Of a stretch of DNA of 64,000 bases, positions 42,087 to 51,467 are shown in pieces. A model generated the notes under the pieces. It had not been told where the DNA came from and ran no database searches. It saw only the letters and a program-made list of their open reading frames with translations. Origin of the DNA: Paenibacillus ehimensis NBRC 15659 (lineage in GTDB: Bacteria; Bacillota; Bacilli; Paenibacillales; NBRC-103111); contig NZ_BILX01000018.1 in the NCBI RefSeq assembly GCF_004000785.1, positions 1-64,000 of the forward strand, in the 5' to 3' direction. The first letter of the stretch is position 1; the number at the start of each line of letters is the position of its first letter. The position numbers and the translations under genes are program-made.

Positions 42087-42328
42087 CTATTTTGGCTTGC
42101 AACCACCTTCCTTGTCCTCGTACGAAATGAACGTCTTGCCGTCGTACAGGTAAGCGGCCTTGGCGTGTTCGTCAGAGCAGCGCTTGAAGCTATTTTTGCC
42201 GATGAAGTTCGCTTCGGGCGTTTTGTAGCTCAAGACCACCTTATCGATGTGGTCCGCGGTACTCCGCCAGACTCGCGTCCGAGCAGCCGTCGGCCCCATA
42301 GCCGCCTACACCCGGCACAAAATTTGGC
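42087..42328 (-). pseudogene. Frameshifted 3' remnant of an unidentified gene
   Basis: The last 57 codons (HIDKVVLSYKTPEANF ... EDKEGGCKPK) look like real protein. The matching upstream part is in another frame (PNFVPGVGGYGADGCSDASLAEYR), with the shift at about 42251-42258, consistent with a one-base insertion. No start or ribosome binding site precedes it. Family not recognised. Confidence 0.4.
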
Positions 42329-42602
42329 ATAGGTGGCCCTGTAAGAGGTGCAGAACATGGTTGGTGGGGAAGGGAAGCTGTCGCTTACCCGCAGCGGGGC
42401 GATCGGTGTGCAAAAGGTTGGAGGAAGGAAGGAGTATGCCAGAAGCGGGGCAGCGACGAAGAGGCCGTTCCTCTTAAGAAGAACAACCGGCTCATGCCAG
42501 CCTCTCCGTCTGTTTAGACAGATTCGATTGCCCATCATGCATAGCCGCCATCCTTCGGACGGATACTTTACCTAGCGCTGCCTGAAGCGAAGGAGGTGTG
42601 GC
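42329..42602. other. Intergenic, nothing identified
   Basis: No protein-like frame, terminator or RNA motif recognised apart from the ribosome binding site GAAGGAGG of the next gene. Confidence 0.5.
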
Positions 42603-43076
42603 ATGAAAAAATTGTTGCTTTCGTTATGGCTCGTTCTTCTATGCGCGTTGTCCACCCCGGCGAGTGCGCAGGAGGGGGGCCTGCCGGTTCCTTATAGTCA
42701 GGAAGATATCGATATGCTTGGCGGTCCGCAGGGCACTTACCAGACGGAGGCTTACCGCTCGGGACGAGGAGGCTACTCCGGCGGCCGAAGGGGATATACG
42801 CCGGCACCCGGCGCAAGGACGCCCGCAGACAATGTCCGGAGAACCCCGGCGACACCGGCACCGGGAACGGCGCCGCCTCCTGCGCGGGGCGGATTGGGCG
42901 GCATTCTCGGGGGCTTTGCGGCCGGCGCGCTGCTCAGCAGCCTTCTGAATCCGTTCGGCTTGTTCGGAGGGGCAGCGCCAGTGCACGGAGGGTTCTCGAT
43001 TCTCGGCATCCTTCTATGGGGCGGGGTCTTGTTCTTTTTGTACCGTTTGTGGAAAGGGTTCCGAAGATCCTCATAG
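42603..43076 (+). CDS. Exported Gly/Pro-rich membrane protein of unknown function
   Basis: A 157-residue protein with a signal peptide (cleavage likely after ASA at about 22), a Gly/Arg/Pro-rich low-complexity middle (about 45-95), a hydrophobic Gly-rich segment (RGGLGGILGGFAAGALLSSLL) and a C-terminal transmembrane helix followed by LWKGFRRSS. GAAGGAGG precedes ATG 42603. The layout recalls small TPM/YgcG-neighbour proteins, but no family is claimed. Its 3' end overlaps the convergent radical SAM gene by six bases. Confidence 0.65.
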   Translation: MKKLLLSLWLVLLCALSTPASAQEGGLPVPYSQEDIDMLGGPQGTYQTEAYRSGRGGYSGGRRGYTPAPGARTPADNVRRTPATPAPGTAPPPARGGLGGILGGFAAGALLSSLLNPFGLFGGAAPVHGGFSILGILLWGGVLFFLYRLWKGFRRSS

Positions 43077-44036
43077 ATCGAGTGCAAAAGCGAGCTGCAC
43101 CGGCTTATCGTCTTCGGGGCTTTCCGATTGAGCAGGCTTGGCTCCGATTGTAGGGAGGTACGAGGGAATCCCATACCGTTTAAGAAGCCCGTCAAGCCGG
43201 GCATGGACCTGCTCCCGATATGCTTTGGGGGCAATCGGGGAATGTCCGTACCAATCGGCATACGAGCCGACCAAGTGAGGATATGTGTCCCGGAGCGTCC
43301 CGAAAAACCACGATTTCACTTCGGACGTGCTCAAGCGGAGGACCGATCCCATCACGAAGCATGCTTTGGCTTCGGCGGCTTGCTTTGCGACCTGCTCCAT
43401 TTCTTCCGGCCGATCAGTCAGGAAGGGCAGGATCGGAGCCATAAAAATTCCGGCGTCGATACCTTCCTGCCTCAACCCTTGAAGCGCCTTGATCCGCTGG
43501 GCCGGAGCGGGAGACATCGGCTCGAAGCTTCGCCAAATGCGCTTATCGAGCGTATTCAGGCTGATATTCACCGAGCTTCCGGGCAGCTTGCGGAGCAAAT
43601 CGATATCGCGCAAAATCAACGGAGAGCGCGTCGTGATGCTGACCGGCAGCCGGTAGGCGGCCAGCACTTCGAGACATTGGCGCGTGAGCTTCAAGCGGCC
43701 CTCCAAAGGCTGGTAAGGGTCCGTGGCGGTGCCGATAGCGATTCGGCCCAGCCTGTTTCGTCCGCCCTTGGCGCGCAGCATGCGTTCGACCTGTGCTTTC
43801 AGCGCTTCCGGCGCATTGTCTTTGTACAGGATGTGATGCTGAAACGTATCGTCGGCTTCCATGCCGAGGAAGGCATGGGTCGAACGGGCATAGCAGAAGC
43901 TGCAGCCGTGCTGGCAGCCGCGGTACGGATTGATCGACCAATCGAACGGCATGGACGGGGCTTTGACGGGATTCAGCAGTTGTTTGGCGCGGACAGGCTC
44001 ATATCGGGTTTGCAAGGGCAAGGAGAACACCTCCAT
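43071..44036 (-). CDS. SPL-like radical SAM protein (Rv2578c type)
   Basis: A 321-residue radical SAM enzyme with Cys41-x3-Cys45-x2-Cys48 (GCQHGCSFCYAR), the family feature NPYRGC just before it, and a TIM-barrel core (GTATDPYQPLE; SITTRSPLILRD). This group is related to spore photoproduct lyase but lacks its defining C-terminal cysteine context, so DNA repair is not implied; function is unknown across the family. AAGGAGAAC precedes ATG 44036. Stands alone. Confidence 0.85.
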   Translation of the reverse strand: MEVFSLPLQTRYEPVRAKQLLNPVKAPSMPFDWSINPYRGCQHGCSFCYARSTHAFLGMEADDTFQHHILYKDNAPEALKAQVERMLRAKGGRNRLGRIAIGTATDPYQPLEGRLKLTRQCLEVLAAYRLPVSITTRSPLILRDIDLLRKLPGSSVNISLNTLDKRIWRSFEPMSPAPAQRIKALQGLRQEGIDAGIFMAPILPFLTDRPEEMEQVAKQAAEAKACFVMGSVLRLSTSEVKSWFFGTLRDTYPHLVGSYADWYGHSPIAPKAYREQVHARLDGLLKRYGIPSYLPTIGAKPAQSESPEDDKPVQLAFALDL

Positions 44037-44131
44037 AATTCACGGATATACGAATATATGTTCTGTTTGTTGGGTTAAAGTATACATGGGAACGAATGTT
44101 CCTGCAACTGGGAAACAAAGGAGGAATCACG

Positions 44132-44410
44132 ATGGCAAGAAGACGCGGCCGTACGCCGGTCGTGCCCGGAGCGAATCAGGCGCTGGACCGGCTGAAGTCG
44201 GAGGTTATGCGCCGGAAAGGCTATGCCGTCGATCCGAACCGCCCGGATTTGGTGAAATACGAGGTGGCCAAGACGCTCGGTATTCCGCTGAGTCCCGGAA
44301 ATAACGGCCAGCTCTCGACCGAACAGGCGGGCAAGATCGGCGGGCCCATCGGCGGAAGCATGGTGCGCGAGATGGTTCGGCTCGCCCAGGAACAGTTAGC
44401 CAAACGTTAA
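44132..44410 (+). CDS. Small acid-soluble spore protein, alpha/beta type
   Basis: DNA-coating protein of the dormant spore, degraded at germination by the GPR protease. The 92-residue sequence has the N-terminal block NQALDRLKSEV, the GPR-site region KYEVAKTLGI and the C-terminal block GKIGGPIGGSMVREMVR. AGGAGG precedes ATG 44132; an upstream frame start at 44096 is rejected. It is good evidence that the host sporulates. The middle insert (PLSPGNNGQLST) and basic N-terminus are typical of Paenibacillus-type members. Confidence 0.92.
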   Translation: MARRRGRTPVVPGANQALDRLKSEVMRRKGYAVDPNRPDLVKYEVAKTLGIPLSPGNNGQLSTEQAGKIGGPIGGSMVREMVRLAQEQLAKR

Positions 44411-44445
44411 TCTGCGGAACAAGCGCATGAATGAATTTTCATCCG

Positions 44446-44476
44446 AAAGAGCCGGTCTACAGACCGAGCTCTTTTT
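44446..44476 (+). terminator. Terminator after the spore protein gene
   Basis: AAGAGC and CGGTCT pair with AGACCG and GCTCTT around ACAG/AC, followed by TTT. Confidence 0.8.
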
Positions 44477-44642
44477 GCTGTGCTGAAAATATAATTGTCG
44501 AATAATATCGAAATAAATTGAAATTAGTAAAATGAGATTTGATGAAACAAGCCGTTTTTTGCCCGTGTTTATCGGGTTGTAACAGCGATATGGAGCCGGG
44601 TGGATGCCGGTTTTTTTGTCGGATTATGTCCCTTTTGTGACT

Positions 44643-44658
44643 AGTGATTTTTTTCACA
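44643..44658. promoter_or_regulatory. FNR-like binding site
   Basis: AGTGA-TTTTTT-TCACA, 9 of 10 matches to TGTGA-N6-TCACA. Its centre (44650.5) is about 41.5 bases before the start site predicted from the -10 box at 44680, the class II activation distance. Confidence 0.7.
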
Positions 44659-44685
44659 GTGTATTTCTTCCATTGCGGTTACAAT
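44657..44685 (+). promoter_or_regulatory. Activator-dependent promoter of the anaerobic operon
   Basis: Good -10 TACAAT (44680-44685) but a poor -35 (CAGTGT, 44657-44662) replaced in position by the FNR-like site. Confidence 0.6.
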
Positions 44686-44718
44686 GAAGGCAATCCCAAT
44701 AAGAGGAGGATTGTTTCA

Positions 44719-45249
44719 ATGAGTACGATAACGGAAGCCAGCGTTCAAAGCGCGCGTCCGACCCGGTTTATGGATGCGGTGGACCGTCTCAAGGAAGAGC
44801 ACGATGCCTTAAAAATCCGGCTGTCCGCAGTGCAGGCCAAGGCTCAATCGGTCGGAAAGATGAAAACTGTTCCGGAAGCGATGGCGCTTCTCCAGCAGCT
44901 GCGGGAGGAAATTACGGATTTCCGCACCGAATTGGACCGGCATGCGACCTGGGAGGAGCGGGAGCTGTTCCCTTTACTCTGCAGTTATTTCAATAAATAT
45001 TCCGGTCCGTCTATGATGCCGTCCTTCTGGGTGATGGAAAAAGACCACGAGCTTGCGGAAACGTTCATCGACTCGTTCATCGAATCGGTGGACCGGCTGA
45101 ACTTGCCGACCCGGGAAGCTATCCGGGAAACGAGCTCGCATCTGATCCAAGCCTGCCTCATTCTGAACGAGCACCTGAATTTGGAGGAAGACGTCGTTTA
45201 CCCGATGGCCGATCAGATCCTTGACGATATCGATAGTTTATTTTCTTAA
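44719..45249 (+). CDS. Hemerythrin-like domain protein
   Basis: A 176-residue cytosolic four-helix protein with the His/Glu ligand pattern of a di-iron hemerythrin HHE domain: EEHD with His28, RHATWEERELFP with His75, KDHELAETF and NEHLNLEEDVVYP. Roles in the family include O2/NO sensing, iron storage and repair of Fe-S clusters. AAGAGGAGGA precedes ATG 44719. It opens an FNR-type operon with adhE and pflBA, where oxygen-sensitive glycyl-radical chemistry would benefit from O2 or NO removal; that link is inferred. Confidence 0.85.
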   Translation: MSTITEASVQSARPTRFMDAVDRLKEEHDALKIRLSAVQAKAQSVGKMKTVPEAMALLQQLREEITDFRTELDRHATWEERELFPLLCSYFNKYSGPSMMPSFWVMEKDHELAETFIDSFIESVDRLNLPTREAIRETSSHLIQACLILNEHLNLEEDVVYPMADQILDDIDSLFS

Positions 45250-45288
45250 CATACAGCTTTGATTCAGGCCTTAGGAAGGGGGATGCCG

Positions 45289-45423
45289 ATGAATCTGATC
45301 ACCTGTGAGCAATGCGGCAAGACGAAGGGCCAAGGCCCGAAAGGCACTTCATGGATTTGCAACGACTGCCGCGTTGTTCCGCCGTCCAATCCGGACCAAG
45401 CGGACCCGAACCAACCACAATAA
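45289..45423 (+). CDS. 44-residue zinc-ribbon protein
   Basis: A very small gene between the hemerythrin and adhE genes: MNLITCEQCGKTKGQGPKG at the start, then WICNDC and a Pro/Asn/Asp/Gln-rich tail. Two CxxC pairs 14 residues apart form a minimal zinc ribbon. ATG 45289 follows AGGAAGGGGG; ATG 45283 in frame is too close to that site. It lies 39 bases after the previous stop and 29 before adhE, so it is within the operon. No family recognised. Confidence 0.65.
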   Translation: MNLITCEQCGKTKGQGPKGTSWICNDCRVVPPSNPDQADPNQPQ

Positions 45424-45452
45424 CGCAAGCGACACGAATGGAGGAAGAATCA

Positions 45453-48062
45453 ATGGCCGTTAAAGAAGTGAAAGCCGACGCAAAAGCAGCCGCTCTCGAG
45501 GAAGTGAACAAGCTCGTAGCCCGGGCAAGAAAGGCGCAAGAAGCGTATTTGAAGCTGGATCAATCCCAAGTGGACGACATTGTGCAGCATATGGCGCTTG
45601 CCGGGCTCGATCGGCATATGGTTCTCGCGAAGATGGCGGTGGAAGAAACCGGCCGCGGGGTGTACGAGGACAAAATTACCAAAAACATTTTCGCTACCGA
45701 GTACATCTACCACAGCATCAAGCATAACAAGACGGTCGGCGTGATCGATAACAATCCGTACGAGCATTACAAAACGGTGGCCGAGCCGGTCGGGATCATC
45801 GCCGGGGTTACGCCGGTCACGAACCCGACGTCTACGACGATGTTCAAGTCGCTGATCGCCGCCAAAACGCGCAACCCGATCATCTTCGCATTCCATCCGT
45901 CGGCGCAGCGCTCCAGCGTCGCGGCTGCCTCTACGCTGCTGGAAGCGGCCGTGAAGCACGGAGCGCCGGAGCACGCGATTCAGTGGGTAGAGAATCCGTC
46001 CGTCGAGGCGACCCAGCTTCTGATGAATCATCCGGACGTAGCGCTGGTGCTCGCGACAGGCGGCTCCTCCATGGTGAAAGCGGCGTACAGCACCGGCAAG
46101 CCGGCGCTTGGCGTAGGGCCGGGCAACGTTCCTTGCTTTATCGAGAAGACGGCTGATCTGCCGCAGGCGGTAACGGACCTGATTCTGTCCAAAACATTCG
46201 ACAACGGGATGATTTGCGCTTCCGAGCAGGCCGTCATCCTGGAAGAACCGATTTACGAGCAAGCCAAAAAGCTGATGAAGGAGCTGGGCTGCTACTTCTT
46301 GAACGCCGAAGAAACCGAAGCGGTATCGAAGCTGGTCATTAACCCCGAGAAATGCGCGGTCAATGCGGTCATCGTCGGCCAACCGGCCGTCAAGATCGCT
46401 TCTATGGCCGGCATCACGGTACCCGCCGATACGAAGGTGCTCGTGGCCGAGCTGAAGGGGGTAGGCGACGCCTATCCGCTGTCTGCGGAGAAGCTGAGCC
46501 CGGTGCTCGCTTGCTATAAAGTGAAAAATGCGGCGCAAGGCATCGAGCGCGCGGCAGAAGTCGTCGCCTTCGGCGGCATGGGGCATTCCTCGGTTATCCA
46601 TTCCAAGAACGAGGAAGTCATTCAGGCATTTGCGGCGAGACTGCAAACCGGACGCGTCATCGTCAATGCGCCGTCCACTCACGGGGCGATCGGAGACATT
46701 TACAACACGAACCTGCCTTCGCTGACGCTTGGCTGCGGCTCCTACGGGCATAACTCGACGACCGCCAACGTTTCCGCCGTCAACCTGCTCAACCTGAAGC
46801 GTGTCGCCGAAAGGACGGTCAATATGCAGTGGTTCAAGGTGCCGCCGAAAGTGTATTTTGAGAAAGGCTCGACGCAATACCTGGAGAAAATGCCGGACAT
46901 TACCCGGGTGATGATCGTCACCGACGCCATGATGGTGAAGCTGGGCTATGTGGAGCGCTTAGAGTACTATCTGCGCAAGCGGAAGCAGCCTGTAGCCATC
47001 GAAGTGTTCTCCGAAGTCGAGCCCGATCCTTCCGTCGATACGGTAGACCGCGGTACGGCCCGAATGGCTGCATTCAAGCCGGACTGCATTATCGCGCTGG
47101 GCGGCGGATCGCCGATGGACGCGGCCAAAGCGATGTGGCTGTTCTACGAATATCCGGACACGAGCTTCGATTCGCTTAAGCAGAAGTTTCTCGACATCCG
47201 CAAGCGGGTGTACAAATACCCGCGCCTCGGTCAGAAAGCGAAGTTCGTGGCGATTCCGACGACGTCGGGCACCGGGTCGGAAGTGACCTCCTTTGCGGTT
47301 ATTACCGACAATCATAAAGGCAACACCAAGTACCCGCTTGCCGATTACGAGCTGACGCCGGACGTGGCGATTATCGATCCGGAATTCGTCTACAGCCTGC
47401 CGAAAACGGCCGTTGCGGATACGGGGATGGACGTGCTGACGCATGCGATAGAAGCGTACGTCTCGGTGATGGCGAACGACTATACGGACGGACTGGCGAT
47501 GAAAGCCATTCAACTCGTATTCGAACATCTGGAAAATTCGTTCCACACCGGCGACCCGCTGGCCCGGGAAAAAATGCATAACGCGTCGACGATCGCCGGT
47601 ATGGCCTTCGCCAATGCTTTCTTGGGCATCAACCACAGCTTGGCGCACAAATGGGGCGGCGAATACCATACGGCACACGGCCGCACGAACGCGATTCTGA
47701 TGCCGCACGTGATCCGGTATAACGCGCAGAAGCCGACCAAGTTCGCTTCGTTCCCGAAATACAATCATTTCATCGCAGATAAACGGTACGCCGAAATTGC
47801 CCGGGTGCTCGGCCTGCCGGCGAAGACGACGGAAGAAGGCGTGAACAGCCTGATCGCCGCGGTGCGCAAGCTGAATCAATCGCTTGGCATTCCGGAGAGA
47901 TTCCAGGATCTCGGCTTCGATCCGGCCGAGTTCGAAGCGAAGGTCGATGTGCTGGCGGACCGCGCGTTCGAGGACCAATGTACGACAGCCAATCCGCGGC
48001 TGCCGCTCGTGACGGAGCTGGCGGACGTATACCGCAACGCGTTCTACGGGAAATTCGAATAA
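45453..48062 (+). CDS. adhE: Bifunctional acetaldehyde-CoA/alcohol dehydrogenase
   Basis: Fermentative reduction of acetyl-CoA to ethanol with two NADH. The 869-residue protein is a fusion: an N-terminal aldehyde dehydrogenase domain (about 1-440, catalytic Cys in [11 protein letters not shown] near 252) and a C-terminal iron-dependent alcohol dehydrogenase (about 460-869, [30 protein letters not shown] with iron ligands). GGAGGA precedes ATG 45453. It forms spirosomes in E. coli. Genes for pyruvate formate-lyase follow, supplying acetyl-CoA. An open minus-strand frame over this gene is a codon-usage shadow. Confidence 0.96.
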   Translation: MAVKEVKADAKAAALEEVNKLVARARKAQEAYLKLDQSQVDDIVQHMALAGLDRHMVLAKMAVEETGRGVYEDKITKNIFATEYIYHSIKHNKTVGVIDNNPYEHYKTVAEPVGIIAGVTPVTNPTSTTMFKSLIAAKTRNPIIFAFHPSAQRSSVAAASTLLEAAVKHGAPEHAIQWVENPSVEATQLLMNHPDVALVLATGGSSMVKAAYSTGKPALGVGPGNVPCFIEKTADLPQAVTDLILSKTFDNGMICASEQAVILEEPIYEQAKKLMKELGCYFLNAEETEAVSKLVINPEKCAVNAVIVGQPAVKIASMAGITVPADTKVLVAELKGVGDAYPLSAEKLSPVLACYKVKNAAQGIERAAEVVAFGGMGHSSVIHSKNEEVIQAFAARLQTGRVIVNAPSTHGAIGDIYNTNLPSLTLGCGSYGHNSTTANVSAVNLLNLKRVAERTVNMQWFKVPPKVYFEKGSTQYLEKMPDITRVMIVTDAMMVKLGYVERLEYYLRKRKQPVAIEVFSEVEPDPSVDTVDRGTARMAAFKPDCIIALGGGSPMDAAKAMWLFYEYPDTSFDSLKQKFLDIRKRVYKYPRLGQKAKFVAIPTTSGTGSEVTSFAVITDNHKGNTKYPLADYELTPDVAIIDPEFVYSLPKTAVADTGMDVLTHAIEAYVSVMANDYTDGLAMKAIQLVFEHLENSFHTGDPLAREKMHNASTIAGMAFANAFLGINHSLAHKWGGEYHTAHGRTNAILMPHVIRYNAQKPTKFASFPKYNHFIADKRYAEIARVLGLPAKTTEEGVNSLIAAVRKLNQSLGIPERFQDLGFDPAEFEAKVDVLADRAFEDQCTTANPRLPLVTELADVYRNAFYGKFE

Positions 48063-48093
48063 AGAGACGACATCTTGGAGAGGAGACCCAACT

Positions 48094-50367
48094 ATGAGCT
48101 TAAAAGAAGCGGAATTGAACCGGAATCCCGAACAATCGGAGGCTTGGCGTCAGTTTGTACCGGGCAAGTGGCAGCATCGGATCGACGTGAAGGATTTCAT
48201 CGACCGGAATATTTCCCCCTACACGGGAGGCTCGGAATTCCTGGCCGGACCGACGCAAGCGACGACGGAGCTTTGGCAGCAGCTTAGCGTACTGATGCGC
48301 AAGGAACGGGAAAACGGAGGGGTGCTGGACGTCGACGTCCACACCGTCTCCACCATTACATCGCATGCGCCGGGGTACATCGACAAGGAGAAAGAGCGGA
48401 TCGTCGGTCTTCAGACCGACGCCCCGCTCAAGCGTTCCGTCCAGCCGTTCGGCGGCATCCGCATGGTGGTCGACGCCTGCAAGGCTTACGGCTTCGAGCT
48501 GCCGGAAGAGCTGGTGCGGTTGTTCACCGACATCCGGAAAACGCACAACCAGGGCGTATTCGACGCTTATACGACCGAGATGAAGACCGCGCGGAAGGCC
48601 GGCATCATCACCGGGCTGCCGGATGCTTACGGCCGCGGCCGCATCATCGGCGATTACCGCCGCGTAGCGCTTTACGGCACGGACCGGCTGATCGCGGACA
48701 AGAAGAACGATCTGCTTCAGCTCGAAACCGATGCGATCACGGAAGACATCATCCGCGCCCGGGAAGAGCTGTCCGAGCAGATTCGCAGCTTGGATGAGCT
48801 GAAGCGGATGGCGCAATCGTACGGCTACGACATTTCGGTCCCGGCCACGAATGCGCAGGAAGCGGTGCAGTGGCTGTACTTTGCTTACCTCGGGGCGATT
48901 AAGGAACAGAACGGCGCCGCGATGAGCCTGGGCCGCGTCTCCAGCTTCCTGGACATCTACATCGAACGGGATTTGCAGAACGGCACGCTGACGGAAGAAG
49001 AAGCGCAAGAGCTGATCGACCAGTTCGTCATGAAGCTGCGGATCGTGAAATTTTTGCGCACGCCGGATTACAACGAGCTGTTCAGCGGCGACCCGACTTG
49101 GGTGACGGAATCGGTCGGCGGCATGGGAATGAACGGCGTGACTCGGGTAACGAAGAACTCCTTCCGCTTCCTGCACACGCTCTATAACCTCGGTCCGGCG
49201 CCCGAGCCGAACTTGACCGTGCTGTGGTCGGTCGATCTGCCCGATGCCTTTAAGCAATATTGCGCCAAAGTGTCGATCGAGACCAGCTCGATTCAATATG
49301 AGAACGACGATTTGATGCGGCTGCAGTTCGGCGACGACTACGGGATCGCCTGCTGCGTATCCGCCATGCGGATCGGCAAGCAGATGCAGTTCTTCGGGGC
49401 GCGCGCGAACCTCGCGAAAGCGCTGCTGTACGCGATTAACGGAGGCGTCGACGAGAAGCTCGGCATTCAGGTCGGGCCGGAGACGGTGCCGATTACGTCG
49501 GATGAGCTCTCCTACGACGAAGTCATGGCCAAGTATGACAAAATGCTGGATTGGCTCGCGAAGCTCTACATGAACACGCTCAATGTCATTCATTATATGC
49601 ACGACAAATATTGCTACGAGCGGCTGGAGATGGCGCTCCACGACCGGGAGATTTTGCGGACGATGGCTTGCGGCATCGCGGGTTTGTCCGTCGTGGCGGA
49701 CAGCTTGAGCGCCATCCGTTACGCCAAGGTGAAGCCGATCCGCAACGAGAAAGGAATCGCCGTCGATTTCGAGATTACCGGCGAGTATCCGCAGTACGGC
49801 AACAACGACGAACGGGTCGACCGGATCGCCGTGGAGCTGGCCGAGTCCTTCATGAACAAGCTGCGCAAGCATAAAACGTACCGCGGCGCGCTGCCTACGA
49901 TGTCCGTGCTGACGATCACCTCGAACGTCGTCTATGGCAAGAAGACCGGCAGCACGCCGGACGGCCGCAAAGCCGGCGAGCCGTTCGCTCCGGGCGCGAA
50001 CCCGATGCACGGCCGCGACCGCAAAGGCGCGCTCGCTTCGCTGGCATCGGTAGCCAAGCTGCCTTACGAGCACTGCCTCGACGGCATCTCGAACACGTTC
50101 TCCATCGTGCCGAAGGCGCTCGGCCGGGAGACCGACGTGAGAGCGCAGAATCTCGTCGCCATGCTGGACGGCTACGCGACAAGCGGCGGCCACCACTTGA
50201 ACGTGAACGTGTTCAACCGCGAACAGCTGCTTGATGCGATGGAGCATCCGGAGGAATATCCGCAGCTGACGATCCGCGTATCCGGCTATGCCGTCAACTT
50301 CATCAAGCTGACCCGGGAGCAGCAGCTTGACGTCATCAACCGGACGTTCCACGGCTCGGTCGGATGA
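48094..50367 (+). CDS. pflB: Formate C-acetyltransferase (pyruvate formate-lyase)
   Basis: Non-oxidative cleavage of pyruvate with CoA to acetyl-CoA and formate, using a glycyl radical. The 757-residue protein has the adjacent catalytic cysteines in GIACCVSAM (about 418-419) and the radical glycine in [12 protein letters not shown] (about 731). Oxygen destroys the active form. GGAGAGGAG precedes ATG 48094, 31 bases after adhE. Its stop overlaps the start of the activating enzyme gene (ATGA). Confidence 0.97.
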   Translation: MSLKEAELNRNPEQSEAWRQFVPGKWQHRIDVKDFIDRNISPYTGGSEFLAGPTQATTELWQQLSVLMRKERENGGVLDVDVHTVSTITSHAPGYIDKEKERIVGLQTDAPLKRSVQPFGGIRMVVDACKAYGFELPEELVRLFTDIRKTHNQGVFDAYTTEMKTARKAGIITGLPDAYGRGRIIGDYRRVALYGTDRLIADKKNDLLQLETDAITEDIIRAREELSEQIRSLDELKRMAQSYGYDISVPATNAQEAVQWLYFAYLGAIKEQNGAAMSLGRVSSFLDIYIERDLQNGTLTEEEAQELIDQFVMKLRIVKFLRTPDYNELFSGDPTWVTESVGGMGMNGVTRVTKNSFRFLHTLYNLGPAPEPNLTVLWSVDLPDAFKQYCAKVSIETSSIQYENDDLMRLQFGDDYGIACCVSAMRIGKQMQFFGARANLAKALLYAINGGVDEKLGIQVGPETVPITSDELSYDEVMAKYDKMLDWLAKLYMNTLNVIHYMHDKYCYERLEMALHDREILRTMACGIAGLSVVADSLSAIRYAKVKPIRNEKGIAVDFEITGEYPQYGNNDERVDRIAVELAESFMNKLRKHKTYRGALPTMSVLTITSNVVYGKKTGSTPDGRKAGEPFAPGANPMHGRDRKGALASLASVAKLPYEHCLDGISNTFSIVPKALGRETDVRAQNLVAMLDGYATSGGHHLNVNVFNREQLLDAMEHPEEYPQLTIRVSGYAVNFIKLTREQQLDVINRTFHGSVG

Positions 50368-51089
50368 AAGGACGCATCCATTCGCTCGATACGTTCGGCA
50401 CGGTAGACGGGCCGGGCATCCGCTTCGTGCTCTTTATGCAGGGCTGCGCCCTGCAGTGCGCGTTCTGCCATAATCCCGACACGTGGGAGACGGCTACAGG
50501 CCGTGTGGCAGAGGTCGCGTCCGTGCTGGACGAGATCGAGCCGTTTCTTCCGTATTACCGCAGCTCGAACGGCGGATTGACCGTGACCGGCGGCGAACCT
50601 ACGCTTCAGGCTCCCTTTGTGGCCGCGCTGTTTCGGGAAGCGAAGAAACGATGGAATTTGCATACCGCGCTGGACTCGTCGGGCTTCTGCGAGCCGGAGC
50701 ATGCGGGGGAACTGATGGACGTGACGGATCTGGTCCTTCTGGACCTCAAGCATATCCGCAGCGACAAGCATCAGGCGCTGACAAGCCAGCCGAACGAAAG
50801 AATACTCCGGTTTGCCCGCTGGTTGTCGGACCGCGGACAGCCGGTCTGGATCCGCCATGTGCTCATCCCGGGCATCACCGACGATGCGGCGGACCTGCTG
50901 GAGCTTGGACGCTTCATCGGTTCGCTGGGCAACGTGCATAAAGTGGAGGTGCTGCCTTACCACCGGATGGGGGTCTACAAATGGGAACAGCTTGGAAAAG
51001 CCTATCCGCTGGAGCACGTGCCGACGCCAAGCGACCGGGAGCTGGAGCGGGCGAAACGTTTGATCGAACAAGGAAGAGAACAAGCCTAG
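50364..51089 (+). CDS. pflA: Pyruvate formate-lyase activating enzyme
   Basis: Radical SAM enzyme that installs the glycyl radical on PflB. The 241-residue protein carries the [4Fe-4S] motif Cys28-x3-Cys32-x2-Cys35 ([15 protein letters not shown]), the GGEPTLQ SAM-binding motif and length typical of PflA. It is coupled to pflB by ATGA overlap and is the last gene of the anaerobic operon before a strong terminator. Confidence 0.96.
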   Translation: MKGRIHSLDTFGTVDGPGIRFVLFMQGCALQCAFCHNPDTWETATGRVAEVASVLDEIEPFLPYYRSSNGGLTVTGGEPTLQAPFVAALFREAKKRWNLHTALDSSGFCEPEHAGELMDVTDLVLLDLKHIRSDKHQALTSQPNERILRFARWLSDRGQPVWIRHVLIPGITDDAADLLELGRFIGSLGNVHKVEVLPYHRMGVYKWEQLGKAYPLEHVPTPSDRELERAKRLIEQGREQA

Positions 51090-51095
51090 AAGGGA

Positions 51096-51126
51096 ACCCC
51101 GCGGACATGCCGTCTGCGGGGTTTTT
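51096..51126. terminator. Terminator after pflA
   Basis: ACCCCGCGGAC and the complementary GTCTGCGGGGT form a stem followed by TTTT; it may also serve the small convergent gene. Confidence 0.85.
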
Positions 51127-51133
51127 CGCGCAT

Positions 51134-51262
51134 TTAGCGGCTGGACTGCTGCGCGTCGTACTCGTCCGAATACGCAGCCAAGGACTTGATTTTACCGTGC
51201 GGCTGCTGGGTTTGCTTGCGGATTTTCCATTGGTTTTCCTTGCGGCGTTTCGAATGGCTCAT
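51134..51262 (-). CDS. Small basic hydrophilic protein
   Basis: A 42-residue frame starting MSHSKRRKENQWKIRKQTQQ and ending YDAQQSSR. AAGGAG lies 10 bases before its ATG (51260-51262). Composition (Lys, Arg, Gln rich, no hydrophobic core) resembles minor spore or nucleic-acid-binding proteins, but no family is recognised. Convergent with pflA and sharing its terminator. Confidence 0.55.
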   Translation of the reverse strand: MSHSKRRKENQWKIRKQTQQPHGKIKSLAAYSDEYDAQQSSR

Positions 51263-51339
51263 CGCAATTCAACTCCTTCGGGCATGGTAAAAATCGGCCT
51301 TGCCTCCTTAGGATGTCGGCAGAAAGGTTATTTCATGTA

Positions 51340-51368
51340 TTGGAACAATATAGTATTTTTGTTAATAT
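51340..51368 (+). promoter_or_regulatory. Promoter of the secreted discoidin/peptidase gene
   Basis: TTGGAA (51340-51345), 17 bases, TAATAT (51363-51368). Confidence 0.55.
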
Positions 51369-51467
51369 ATTAATTGAATCTCAAATACAGAGAGGAGGGT
51401 GGCGGTCCTCGATTCATACGCTGTCTGAGGCCATCAAGCCTAGTAAACGATAAGGAGGAATATAAGG

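Noticed and set aside
44040..44131. Sigma-G promoter for the spore protein gene
   Set aside because: No pair of hexamers with correct spacing matched the sigma-G consensus well enough to report.
45450..46877. Long antisense frame in adhE (475 codons)
   Set aside because: Arg/His-rich shadow with no start signal; adhE in the opposite sense is complete.
48100..50352. A 750-codon open frame antisense to pflB
   Set aside because: It mirrors a highly expressed gene with strong third-position bias; it has no ribosome binding site and no protein-like motif. PflB carries intact catalytic residues.
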